Of a DNA stretch of 64,000 bases, positions 8,452 to 16,232 are shown piece after piece. The stretch's first letter is position 1. Every line of letters starts with the position of its first letter. Made by a program: the position numbers and the translations under genes. Under the pieces are notes generated by a model, which was given only the letters and a program-made list of their open reading frames with translations, ran no database searches and had not been told where the DNA came from. Origin of the DNA: Candidatus Iainarchaeum sp. (GTDB lineage: Archaea; Iainarchaeota; Iainarchaeia; Iainarchaeales; VGJJ01); NCBI GenBank assembly GCA_016699555.1, contig CP064981.1, forward strand, positions 682,001-746,000, given 5' to 3'.

Positions 8452-9045
8452 ATGCCACGAGAACCCAAAAAACCACGCCGCGCAAAAAAGGCAACTGCAC
8501 CCGATGCGTTTGAGCACTCTCCCCATGGAAGGCTCATGACACGACGCGAGATGATGCTCTCTTTCGTGCGGAATCGTTTCGTCCGAACGGCTATTGAAAC
8601 CTCTTTCATGAAAGCAGGTGCACTCGTAGCACACACTCTCCTCAATCGCGCGCGTTTTTCAAAAGCAGAATTGGAAGAATTGCGTGACTACGACATGACT
8701 CGCCGCAAGGGTGGGAAATGGTTGTTGGCCAGCGTAGTAGGTGCTCCCATGTGGGAAGAAATTTTCTTTCGTGCATTTCCCTCCAAGTTGCTCAACCAGT
8801 ACATGCCTGGAAAGACGAAAGAAACGGTGTGGGAGGCAGGAATTCCGATTAGTATGATTTTTGCTGTTGCACATATTCCTAATGTCCCGAAAAAATTTCA
8901 AGGAAAATTCATGCCCATCAGCCAATTCATGATGGGGTGCTATTACTGGTATGTCATGCGTCAACGTGGATTATTGCCTGCAATGGCATCCCACAGCGAA
9001 GCGAATGCACTCATCCCGGTACTCGAAAAAGTTTTCAGATTGTAA
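8452..9045 (+). CDS. CPBP (Rce1-like) intramembrane metalloprotease
   Basis: The 197-residue protein carries all three motifs of the CAAX-protease/bacteriocin-processing family: EExxxR at Glu102-Glu103 (WEEIFFR), FxxxH at His141 (FAVAHIP) and HxxxN at His181-Asn185 (HSEAN). These side chains form the active site inside the membrane. The protein is shorter than most family members and starts with a basic cytoplasmic stretch of about 50 residues. In archaea such proteins may act on prenylated or signal-anchored proteins; the substrate here is unknown. It lies on the plus strand between pyruvate dehydrogenase genes, and its TAA at 9043-9045 directly abuts the stop codon of the convergent E1beta gene. 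Confidence 0.8.
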   Translation: MPREPKKPRRAKKATAPDAFEHSPHGRLMTRREMMLSFVRNRFVRTAIETSFMKAGALVAHTLLNRARFSKAELEELRDYDMTRRKGGKWLLASVVGAPMWEEIFFRAFPSKLLNQYMPGKTKETVWEAGIPISMIFAVAHIPNVPKKFQGKFMPISQFMMGCYYWYVMRQRGLLPAMASHSEANALIPVLEKVFRL

Positions 9046-10026
9046 TCAGAATTGCATCGCTTTCTTCACACCATGCAAAACGCGCTCAGGGGAAGGGATG
9101 TAATAGTTCTCCAATTTGAAGTAGGGCATCATCGTGTCGAATCCCGTGACACGCACAATCGGAGACTTCAACGAAAGCAAGTCTTCTTCCGCCAGACGCG
9201 CGGCGATTTCCGCTCCTAATCCCAATGTTTTGGGAGCCTCTTGCACGATGACGCATCTCCCGGTCTTCTGCACGCTCTTGTGCACCGCAGGCCAATCCAG
9301 CGGAGAAAGCGTGCGCAAGTCGATCAACTCGATGGAATATTTTTCATTCTGCGCATTCAGCTGCAACGCCTCTTGGCAGGTCTTGACCATGGAACCCCAC
9401 GCGATCAGCGTGACATCGCTCCCTTCTTGCACGACTTTTGCTTTTCCGAGGGGAATGGTGTACGCCTCCTCGGGGACTTCTTCCTTGTAGGCGCGATAGA
9501 GTTTCAAAGGTTCAAAGAAAATCACGGGGTCGGGATCCCGGATCGCTGCAGCGAGCAATCCTTTCGCATCATAGGGGGAAGCGGGCATGACGACTTTCAA
9601 GCCGGGAGTGTGGATGAAAAACGCTTCCGTGCTTTCGGAATGGTGCTCCAGCGCTTTGACTCCACCCGAACAGGGCGTGCGCACCACGATCCCGCTTGCG
9701 TATTTCCCGCGCGTACGATTGCGGATGCGCGCCGCGTGCGAAACGATTTGATTGAATGCCGGATAGATGAAACCCGAAAACTGCACCTCTGCCACGGGCT
9801 TCAACCCATAGATGGCCATCCCGATGCTCGTACCGATGATACCGCTTTCCGCGAGCGGGGTATCGATGACGCGCTGCTTCCCATACTTGGATTGCAATCC
9901 TTCAGTAACGCGAAAGACACCGCCATCCACGCCCACGTCTTCGCCCAATACCACTACGTCCTTGTTGGATTCCATCTCCAGCATGAGCGCGGAATTCAGG
10001 GCCTGGACCATATTCATCTTCGTCAT
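9046..10026 (-). CDS. pdhB: Pyruvate dehydrogenase E1 component, beta subunit
   Basis: With E1alpha it forms the alpha2beta2 thiamine-diphosphate enzyme that decarboxylates pyruvate and acetylates the lipoyl group of E2. The 326 residues show the family landmarks GEDVGVDGGVFRVTEGL near residue 29, DTPLAESGIIG, the EVQFSGFIYPAFNQI segment, the HHSESTEAFF stretch around the active site, and the C-terminal domain with VTGFDTMMPY. The ATG is immediately after the E1alpha stop (no gap), so translation is almost certainly coupled and the subunits are made in equal amounts. Confidence 0.94.
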   Translation of the reverse strand: MTKMNMVQALNSALMLEMESNKDVVVLGEDVGVDGGVFRVTEGLQSKYGKQRVIDTPLAESGIIGTSIGMAIYGLKPVAEVQFSGFIYPAFNQIVSHAARIRNRTRGKYASGIVVRTPCSGGVKALEHHSESTEAFFIHTPGLKVVMPASPYDAKGLLAAAIRDPDPVIFFEPLKLYRAYKEEVPEEAYTIPLGKAKVVQEGSDVTLIAWGSMVKTCQEALQLNAQNEKYSIELIDLRTLSPLDWPAVHKSVQKTGRCVIVQEAPKTLGLGAEIAARLAEEDLLSLKSPIVRVTGFDTMMPYFKLENYYIPSPERVLHGVKKAMQF

Positions 10027-11127
10027 CTACTTTTCCCCCTCATTCCCGAGCGGCTTGATCGTATCCAAGAACGCGTGCAACTCTTTCTTCTGCGCCTCCA
10101 AGTCAGCGGGGGTTTGCTTGTAGTGGTAATCGAAGATATCATCCACGCTCGGCGCGGGAAACTGCTCGTATTGCAATACCGCGGCTTCCACTTTTGCAGT
10201 GGATTCATTCTTGATCTGCTCATCCAGTTGCGGCGAAAGCATGCCCTGCGCCAAGAGGTATTTTTGCATGCGCAGGAGCGGGTCGCGTTCGCGCCAGTAT
10301 TGGACTTCCTCGGGCGAACGATAGCGCGTGGCATCGTCGGCCGTGGTGTGATCGCCCATGCGGTAAGTCACACACTCGATCAGCGTGGGACCCTTTCCTG
10401 TTCGTGCACGGGCAAGCGCTTCTTGGGTTGCCGCATAGACGGCAAGGACGTCATTCCCATCCACTTGGATCCCTTCAATCCCATACGCGATGGCCTTCTG
10501 CGCAATCGTCTCGGCATGCGTCTGGGATTTGCGCGGGACGGAGATGGCCCACTGATTGTTCTGGCAAATGAATACGCAGGGAAGATTCAGCGTCCCGGCA
10601 AAATTCAGCGCCTCATGGAAATCCCCCTCCGATGTCCCGCCGTCGCCGAAGTATGCAATGGCAACGGCATCCTTCTGCTTGTACTGGATGCCCATGGCGA
10701 TTCCTGCAGCGTGAAGCGTCTGCGATCCCACGGGAACCGAGTTAGGGAGAATGTTGTCAACGGGATACTTGGCATTACGCTCATCCCCACCGAAGTAGAG
10801 CATGATATTGAGCAGTGGCACCCCGCGCACGATCATCATCCCGTGCTCGCGGAAGGATTGGACGCTCCAGTCCTGTTTTTGCGTCGCATAAGCGCTTCCA
10901 ATGGGGATGGCTTCTTGTCCCAGTCCTGGAGAGTACGTGCCAATTCGTCCTTGGCGTTGGAGCTTGAGGATCTTTTCATCCAGCGTTCGCGCCAACACCA
11001 TGTGGGTGTAGATCTCTTTGAGTTGCGCGGGAGAGAGTTTGGGCAAGAGCTTTTCGTCGGCTTTCCCATCCTTATCCAGGATTGAAAGCTTGCGGATCGA
11101 GAAATTGGAATAGACCTCTTGCGGCAT
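10027..11127 (-). CDS. pdhA: Pyruvate dehydrogenase E1 component, alpha subunit
   Basis: The 366-residue alpha subunit contains the thiamine-diphosphate/Mg2+ motif GDGGTSEGDFHEALNFA through CQNN, the N-terminal SFREHG segment, and the phosphorylation-loop-like region YRMGDHTTADDATRYR. Substrate is read as pyruvate because E2 and lipoate ligases are nearby, although branched-chain 2-oxoacids cannot be excluded from sequence alone; the single-lipoyl E2 and overall pattern are common to both. A TTTATATA box at about 11149-11156 lies about 25 bases before the ATG (leaderless start). E1beta follows with no gap. Confidence 0.93.
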   Translation of the reverse strand: MPQEVYSNFSIRKLSILDKDGKADEKLLPKLSPAQLKEIYTHMVLARTLDEKILKLQRQGRIGTYSPGLGQEAIPIGSAYATQKQDWSVQSFREHGMMIVRGVPLLNIMLYFGGDERNAKYPVDNILPNSVPVGSQTLHAAGIAMGIQYKQKDAVAIAYFGDGGTSEGDFHEALNFAGTLNLPCVFICQNNQWAISVPRKSQTHAETIAQKAIAYGIEGIQVDGNDVLAVYAATQEALARARTGKGPTLIECVTYRMGDHTTADDATRYRSPEEVQYWRERDPLLRMQKYLLAQGMLSPQLDEQIKNESTAKVEAAVLQYEQFPAPSVDDIFDYHYKQTPADLEAQKKELHAFLDTIKPLGNEGEK

Positions 11128-11173
11128 GCATGTAAGGAGAAATTCGCCTATATAAAGATGAATCGGCCGCCCA

Positions 11174-11482
11174 CTATTCCTTCTGTGGCCCGCAACCCTC
11201 GATGACGGGGAAGCGTTTTTCCTCGTCGGGGATGATGGTTGCGCACAGGAAGGGACAGAGGTCGATCATTCCCGGTGCGTCGCAGTCGTAGTACCAACTC
11301 ATCTCTGTCGTCGTGGGTGGCGTGGGAGAAGAAATGGTTGTGACAGGATTCGGATTGATCGTTCGACCGATCGCATTTCCAGTGGGTCGCGTGAATTGGT
11401 TCAATACCACGAGCAGGACCAGCACCACCAATACCACCACGAGAATCCGAGGATCCGGTTTGCTGCGACGGGAAACTTTCAT
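11174..11482 (-). CDS. Small signal-anchored Cys protein
   Basis: The 102-residue product has a basic N-terminus (MKVSRRSKPDPR), one strong hydrophobic helix (ILVVVLVVLVLLVVLNQF), a Thr/Pro linker and a C-terminal piece with four cysteines (YYDCDAPG, DLCPFLC, EGCGP). It is likely extracytoplasmic and disulphide bonded. The frame is open up to 11539, but ATG 11482 is preferred because CTTAATAATC at about 11504-11513 lies about 25 bases upstream. No family assigned. It resembles the two anchored proteins at 3678-4924 in layout, not in sequence. Confidence 0.6.
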   Translation of the reverse strand: MKVSRRSKPDPRILVVVLVVLVLLVVLNQFTRPTGNAIGRTINPNPVTTISSPTPPTTTEMSWYYDCDAPGMIDLCPFLCATIIPDEEKRFPVIEGCGPQKE

Positions 11483-11592
11483 AGGGCGATGGTGAAATCC
11501 GCGATTATTAAGTCTTTCTCTGGCTTTTCCCCCTTCCATTCCACTCGCATTTATTAACGGAATTTTCTTCTTTCATGGAATAGGAGTGAGGG

Positions 11593-14064
11593 ATGATGGT
11601 TATGCTGGCACGCAGAGAGCAATTGATATCGGAGCGCGCATGCGCGTTTGGGGATGCGCCCGATGCGCGTTATTTGAATGCCCAGACCAAAGCCCATTAT
11701 TCCCCCGATCGCGGATTCATCCCCCTGCGCATCCGCTTGGATCTCAAAGTCGACGTCAAGAAAAAGACTGCCGAAGGAAGCTGCAAGACCGAGATCGAAC
11801 TCATCCACAAGCACGACGAATGGATCGCATTCGATGCCGTCGAGATGCAAATCCAAAAGGTATTGGTGAACGGCAAGAGCGTCAAATTCGAATACGACAA
11901 GAAACACATCAAGATCCACTCCAAGCACATCGCCCAACGCGGGAGCGTGGAAATATTCTATCGCGTGAGCAATCCCCCATTAGGGATCTTCTTCATCCAC
12001 CCCACCAAAGACCAACCCCACAAACCCTATCAAGCATGGACGCACTCGGAAGCGCAAGAGGCACGGTATTGGTATCCCTGCCAGGACCAACCCGAGACCA
12101 AGTGCCCCATCGAAATGCACATCACCGCAGAGAAGCCATTCAAGGTAATCGCGAACGGAGATTTAGTTGGCGTGAAGACAAAAGGGAACTGGCAGACCTA
12201 CTCATGGAAGTTTGATCACCCCAATCCGAGCTACTTGAACGCATTCATGATCGGCGACTTCGCCGAGGTCAAAGAGAAATGGGGCAAAGTGGACATATTG
12301 TATTACGGCGACAAAGGCCGCGAAGAAGATCTGAAGCGCTCCTTCGGGAAAACGCCTAAGATGATGCAGGCATTCTCCGAATTCACCGGTTATCCCTATC
12401 CCCACAAGAAGTATGCGCAGATCGCCGTGCATGATTTCATTTTCGGCGGGATGGAACACACTACCTGTACCACGCAAACCGAAGAAGCCCTGCAAGATGC
12501 CATCGCGGATGCCGAGAACAACGACTGGCCCGAAACCCTTTCCTCGCACGAGTTGGCCCATCAATGGTTCGGCGACCTCATCACGTGCAAGGACTGGCAG
12601 CACGGCTGGTTGAATGAAGGATTCGCCCGCTATTTCGAGGCAGTCTGGCAAGAGCACGCGTACGGGAAAGATGCCTACGACTATGACATCTACGAGAACT
12701 ACCTCACCTACATGGACGAAGACAAGCTCAAGTATCGCCGTCCCATCGTGACGAACGTCTACATGGAACCCTCCAACTTGTTCGATAGCCACCTCTATGA
12801 GAAAGGAGCGCTCATGCTGCACATGCTCCGCGGGATCGTGGGAAAGGAGCTGTTCAAGAAGGCCATCCAATACTACGTCCAAAAGCACGCCCACCAGAAT
12901 GTGATCACGGAAGACCTCATGGATGCATTCCGCGTCGTCACCGGAAAGAATCTCACCCAATTCATGGACCAATTCCTCTACCAAGGAGGGCATCCCGAGC
13001 TCAAAGCCAGCGTGTTCTATCAGAAGAAAGAGCACAAACTCGTGGTGCGCCTGATCCAAACCACGCAAGGGGAAGCATACGCATTCCCCCTGCAGATCGC
13101 AGTCACGCACACGAACAAGAAAGTCGTCCTCGAAACGAAACAGGTCAATGCCAAAGAGCACCGCTTCGAGTTCAAATTGGACCAAGAGCCCTTGAACGTG
13201 GTCATCGATCCCGAAAATTATGTGCTCAAGAACCTCTCCACGCAAAAGCCGCGCAGGATGTGGCAATACCAATTGCAGCACGACACCATTATCACCCAAC
13301 GCATCCTTGCGGCGCAGGAAATCGCACGCTATGCTTCTCCCGAGGATTTGCGCTTGCTCAACGCCGCATTGCGCTCGGACGAGAGCTGGCGCGTGCGCGG
13401 GAACGTGGCACTCGCATTCATCGGCATCCGCTTGCCCCAAGCAGGAGAGATGCTCTTGCACGCGTATGGGTTCGAGAAGATGTATCGTGTAAAACGAACG
13501 ATCATCATGGCGCTCAGCGAACACAAAACACCCGAAGTGCGCGAGTTCCTCTTGCGCGAGGCACAGCGCCAGGACAGCTACCTCATTCCCGCAGAGTCTT
13601 ATCGCGCACTCGGAATGCGCAAGGACCCCAATGAGATACAGATATTGGAGCAAGGAATGAAGCGCGATGCGTGGTATGACGTGATTCGCACTGCCTCCAT
13701 CAGCGGATTCGCGCAACTCCAGAGCGAAGAGGCCTATCGCCGCATCCTGCAAGCGCTCCATCCCAAGAACAGCAATTTCGTGCGCTTGGCGGCATGCAAG
13801 GCATTGGCGAACATCGGAAGGGGACGCGACGACACGCAGGCAAAACTAGTGGAAGCGGCCAACGACCCCTACATCTTAGTGCAAATCTATGCCATTTCGT
13901 CTCTCGCAGAAATAGGGGATGCGCGCGTGATCCCCGAGCTGGAGAAACTCACAAAAGGGCACCGCGATCCACGCGTAAAGCGCGGAGCCGTCGAAGCCAT
14001 CCGCAAGATCAATGGCGGGATCGATTTGCCAAAATGGAAAGAAGAAAAGAAAGACGAGGAGTAA
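11593..14064 (+). CDS. M1-family zinc aminopeptidase with C-terminal HEAT-like repeats
   Basis: This cytoplasmic aminopeptidase removes N-terminal residues from peptides. The 823 residues show the beta-saddle N-domain, the exopeptidase motif GGMEH (285-289, an unusual version of GAMEN), and the zinc site HELAH (His319, Glu320, His323) with third ligand Glu342 in WLNEGFA. From about residue 560 the protein continues as helical HEAT/armadillo-like repeats instead of the usual ERAP domain, with recurring patterns such as VRGNVALAFIGI and VKRGAVEAIRKI. A TTTATTAA box at 11550-11557 and a GAGTGAGGG Shine-Dalgarno-like stretch precede ATG 11593. It is convergent with FEN-1, 7 bases apart. Confidence 0.9.
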   Translation: MMVMLARREQLISERACAFGDAPDARYLNAQTKAHYSPDRGFIPLRIRLDLKVDVKKKTAEGSCKTEIELIHKHDEWIAFDAVEMQIQKVLVNGKSVKFEYDKKHIKIHSKHIAQRGSVEIFYRVSNPPLGIFFIHPTKDQPHKPYQAWTHSEAQEARYWYPCQDQPETKCPIEMHITAEKPFKVIANGDLVGVKTKGNWQTYSWKFDHPNPSYLNAFMIGDFAEVKEKWGKVDILYYGDKGREEDLKRSFGKTPKMMQAFSEFTGYPYPHKKYAQIAVHDFIFGGMEHTTCTTQTEEALQDAIADAENNDWPETLSSHELAHQWFGDLITCKDWQHGWLNEGFARYFEAVWQEHAYGKDAYDYDIYENYLTYMDEDKLKYRRPIVTNVYMEPSNLFDSHLYEKGALMLHMLRGIVGKELFKKAIQYYVQKHAHQNVITEDLMDAFRVVTGKNLTQFMDQFLYQGGHPELKASVFYQKKEHKLVVRLIQTTQGEAYAFPLQIAVTHTNKKVVLETKQVNAKEHRFEFKLDQEPLNVVIDPENYVLKNLSTQKPRRMWQYQLQHDTIITQRILAAQEIARYASPEDLRLLNAALRSDESWRVRGNVALAFIGIRLPQAGEMLLHAYGFEKMYRVKRTIIMALSEHKTPEVREFLLREAQRQDSYLIPAESYRALGMRKDPNEIQILEQGMKRDAWYDVIRTASISGFAQLQSEEAYRRILQALHPKNSNFVRLAACKALANIGRGRDDTQAKLVEAANDPYILVQIYAISSLAEIGDARVIPELEKLTKGHRDPRVKRGAVEAIRKINGGIDLPKWKEEKKDEE

Positions 14065-14071
14065 GCAGGAT

Positions 14072-15094
14072 TCAACCCCAACTTCCAAGGGTTTTCTGCT
14101 TCTCGTCTTGGGGCTTCTTCTCCATCTTATTCAATGCATTCGTGACACGCGTCAGATCGAACCCGTGCGTGTGCACATAGAATTGGATCGCCGCCTCGCG
14201 GTCTTGCTTCGTTACGGGAAGTTTCTCAATCTCATGCGCAGCGGGGCGCAAGAACATTTCCTCGACGGCTTTCCAGTCGTATTCCACGGAGGCCTTGAGT
14301 CCCTCTAGAACGGCATCGAACGACTGCTTTCCCTGCACCGCTTTGAGGGCTTTTTTGGGACCGACGTTAGGAATTTTTTCATTGAAGTCCGTCCCGATCA
14401 GCATCCCGATCCAAATCAATTGCTCGCGCGAGAGCTGCAGGCGATGGAGTTCTTTGTGCAATTCGATCAGCTCCATGTGCACATCCACATAGGCATTACG
14501 ATAAGGGAGTTTGCGCTTTCCGGTCACGCCGATGTTGCGGATGATTTTTGGGCAACCGAACAAGAGCGTGTCATAGTCTTGCGTCCCTGCGGCGTAGGCC
14601 AGACCCGCTTGCACGAGTTGCGTGGCTTGGGCTTCTCCTTCTTGTTTGCCCTCGATCACGGGAAAACCCAACACGTGCATGGCTTTCTTCGCCTCGGCGA
14701 TCATTCCCGCATCCAACGAAACGGCACGCGAACCCATCAAGCGCGCTTTCTCGAAATCACCGCTTTCGATGGCTTTGTCCATCTCCTCTTTCGCTTGCGT
14801 TCGGATCTCATGGCGTTTTTGGAGGGTGAGTTGCTTCAGGGGATGGGGTTTCCCATCGAAAACAAAAACGGGTTTCATCCCTGCCTCGAGCCAATTGGAT
14901 GTGCGGTAGAGCAGTCCCGCCAGGTGCGATGTCACCACCCCATTCTCATCCATCAGTGGTTTCCCATCCGGCCCGCGGATGGTCGTGAGGAATTGGTACA
15001 AGATATTGTGCGCATCTACTGCGATCACTTTATTCTGCAAATCCTCCAAGTCGATGTTCTCGCGCTCGATGAGGTCTCCGATTGCCGTTCCCAT
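14072..15094 (-). CDS. fen: Flap endonuclease 1
   Basis: FEN-1 cuts 5' flaps made during lagging-strand synthesis and repair. The 340 residues contain the N-region (VIAVDAHNILYQFL), the I-region acidic cluster (GKQEGEAQAT, GTQDYDTLLFG), a helix-hairpin-helix (GTDFNEKIPNVGPKKALK), and a C-terminal PIP box QKTLGSW that binds PCNA. The normal PIP ending is two aromatic residues; here it is Trp-Gly, so PCNA affinity may differ. The ATG at 15094 is preceded by GCAGGTG and by GTTAAATAAGG (about 15135-15144), which overlaps the stop region of the TrmB-like gene upstream. Confidence 0.95.
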   Translation of the reverse strand: MGTAIGDLIERENIDLEDLQNKVIAVDAHNILYQFLTTIRGPDGKPLMDENGVVTSHLAGLLYRTSNWLEAGMKPVFVFDGKPHPLKQLTLQKRHEIRTQAKEEMDKAIESGDFEKARLMGSRAVSLDAGMIAEAKKAMHVLGFPVIEGKQEGEAQATQLVQAGLAYAAGTQDYDTLLFGCPKIIRNIGVTGKRKLPYRNAYVDVHMELIELHKELHRLQLSREQLIWIGMLIGTDFNEKIPNVGPKKALKAVQGKQSFDAVLEGLKASVEYDWKAVEEMFLRPAAHEIEKLPVTKQDREAAIQFYVHTHGFDLTRVTNALNKMEKKPQDEKQKTLGSWG

Positions 15095-15135
15095 GTGGAT
15101 GCACCTGCGGTAATGGAACTATTGGGGTTCGCGCC

Positions 15136-16026
15136 TTATTTAACGGGATGCGCCGCCAGCCAGGCATTGGTGTCGCGTTCCCATGAGGTGGACTGCGAAA
15201 AGAGCTCCTCGAACAGCTTCTTGTACTCATGGATGGTCTGCGGCGAATCCACTTTCATGGCGATGATCTGATTGTTGAGAAAAGTCGACAGCACCACGGT
15301 CTTGCTCGTGATGACCACGCGCGATGCGATGAGCGCCGGGCGGATGCGGATCTCGAAGCCATACAGGTCCATCAAACGCTTCGTGTCGCGGATGCGTTCT
15401 AATAAATAATCGCGACCGAATGCCTTGTCGACGCTTTCGAGGTAGTGGTGGAAGGTGGATGCATCAATGAGGTGTTTCTCGTTCTTGAACGCGCGCATGT
15501 GTCCCCATAGTTGTTGGCGGGATTCGCGTTTCTCTTTCATGGGAATATAATCCGGATTCAGCGCCCGGAATACCTTTACCGCTTCCGTCTCGGAGCGCGG
15601 AAAGAACTGTAGGGGAAGGGAATAGCCCACTTGCACGAAGTAGATGAATTCTCCTCCCGAAATCCAATCGAAATAGGCATTCTTGTACTCGGCCATGTCC
15701 GTGATGATCTGCATCTGGGGGTGCGAGGATTTGAGATCGGCCAACAACGCCTCTTTCTTGCGCTGGAATTGCTCGGCCTCGCGATTGATGAATTCGACGA
15801 TGCGATCTTCGAGGGGATAACACGTATATTTTGCAGGATGGCCGTTCTTGACCACGAGGCCCTTGCGCTCCAGGTCCTGCAGCACCGCATAGATGCGTCC
15901 CATGGGAACAAGCGACTTCTGGCTGAGCGATTTCACATCAGATGATCCGTCGCGCAAGACCTGCAGGAGTTTGAGCTCATTCTCGTTGAAATGGAACTCT
16001 TGCCGCAATCGCTCAATGATATCCAT
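15136..16026 (-). CDS. TrmB-like transcriptional regulator
   Basis: The 296-residue protein begins with a winged-helix domain of the TrmB family: LRQEFHFNENELKLLQVL, a recognition helix in LVPMGRIYAVLQDLERKGLV, and a wing KNGHPAKYTCYP, followed by a helical linker (EFINREAEQFQRKKEALLADL). The C-terminal part (about 110-290) is an alpha/beta effector region not clearly like the sugar-binding domain of TrmB itself, so the signal is unknown. TTTATTAA at about 16050-16056 is 27 bases before the ATG (leaderless). The upstream intergenic region holds related words, GCTAACACGAG and GTTAACACGG, that could be operators. Confidence 0.75.
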   Translation of the reverse strand: MDIIERLRQEFHFNENELKLLQVLRDGSSDVKSLSQKSLVPMGRIYAVLQDLERKGLVVKNGHPAKYTCYPLEDRIVEFINREAEQFQRKKEALLADLKSSHPQMQIITDMAEYKNAYFDWISGGEFIYFVQVGYSLPLQFFPRSETEAVKVFRALNPDYIPMKEKRESRQQLWGHMRAFKNEKHLIDASTFHHYLESVDKAFGRDYLLERIRDTKRLMDLYGFEIRIRPALIASRVVITSKTVVLSTFLNNQIIAMKVDSPQTIHEYKKLFEELFSQSTSWERDTNAWLAAHPVK

Positions 16027-16126
16027 ACCACACCTTTATCGCTAACACGAGTTAATAAACAAAATGCTTAAATAGTAGCAGAATCACATATTGACTCACG
16101 TCTCGTCGATTTGCGTTAACACGGAT

Positions 16127-16141
16127 CGTGAGCCTATCCCA
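16127..16141 (+). other. Intergenic motif CGTGAGCCTATCCCA (copy 1 of 3)
   Basis: This 15-mer matches 14 of 15 bases with 48804-48818, and a version with a two-base insertion occurs at 59736-59752. All three copies are intergenic and near transcription-factor genes. Here it lies between the TrmB-like gene and PAN, about 30 bases after CTCACG, with which its CGTGAG can pair. The surrounding 206 bases (16027-16232) hold no coding signal. They also contain a GGAGAGGGG/CCCCTGCTCC hairpin (16173-16199). Function unknown. Confidence 0.35.
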
Positions 16142-16232
16142 AAAATAACATCCGTGTACGCACACATTTGGAGGAGAGGGGAACACACACCCCTGCTCCA
16201 TCCGTTGTTTTTCCAATCGCTTTTTGCCATTG

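Noticed and set aside
9241..11085. 614-codon open frame on the plus strand opposite the E1 genes
   Set aside because: It runs antisense to E1alpha and E1beta, whose motifs are intact. The translation is rich in Arg/His/Asp with no fold, and there is no promoter at its start.
12202..13761. 519-codon minus-strand frame opposite the M1 aminopeptidase
   Set aside because: Shadow of codon bias in the aminopeptidase gene; no TATA box, no recognisable domain.
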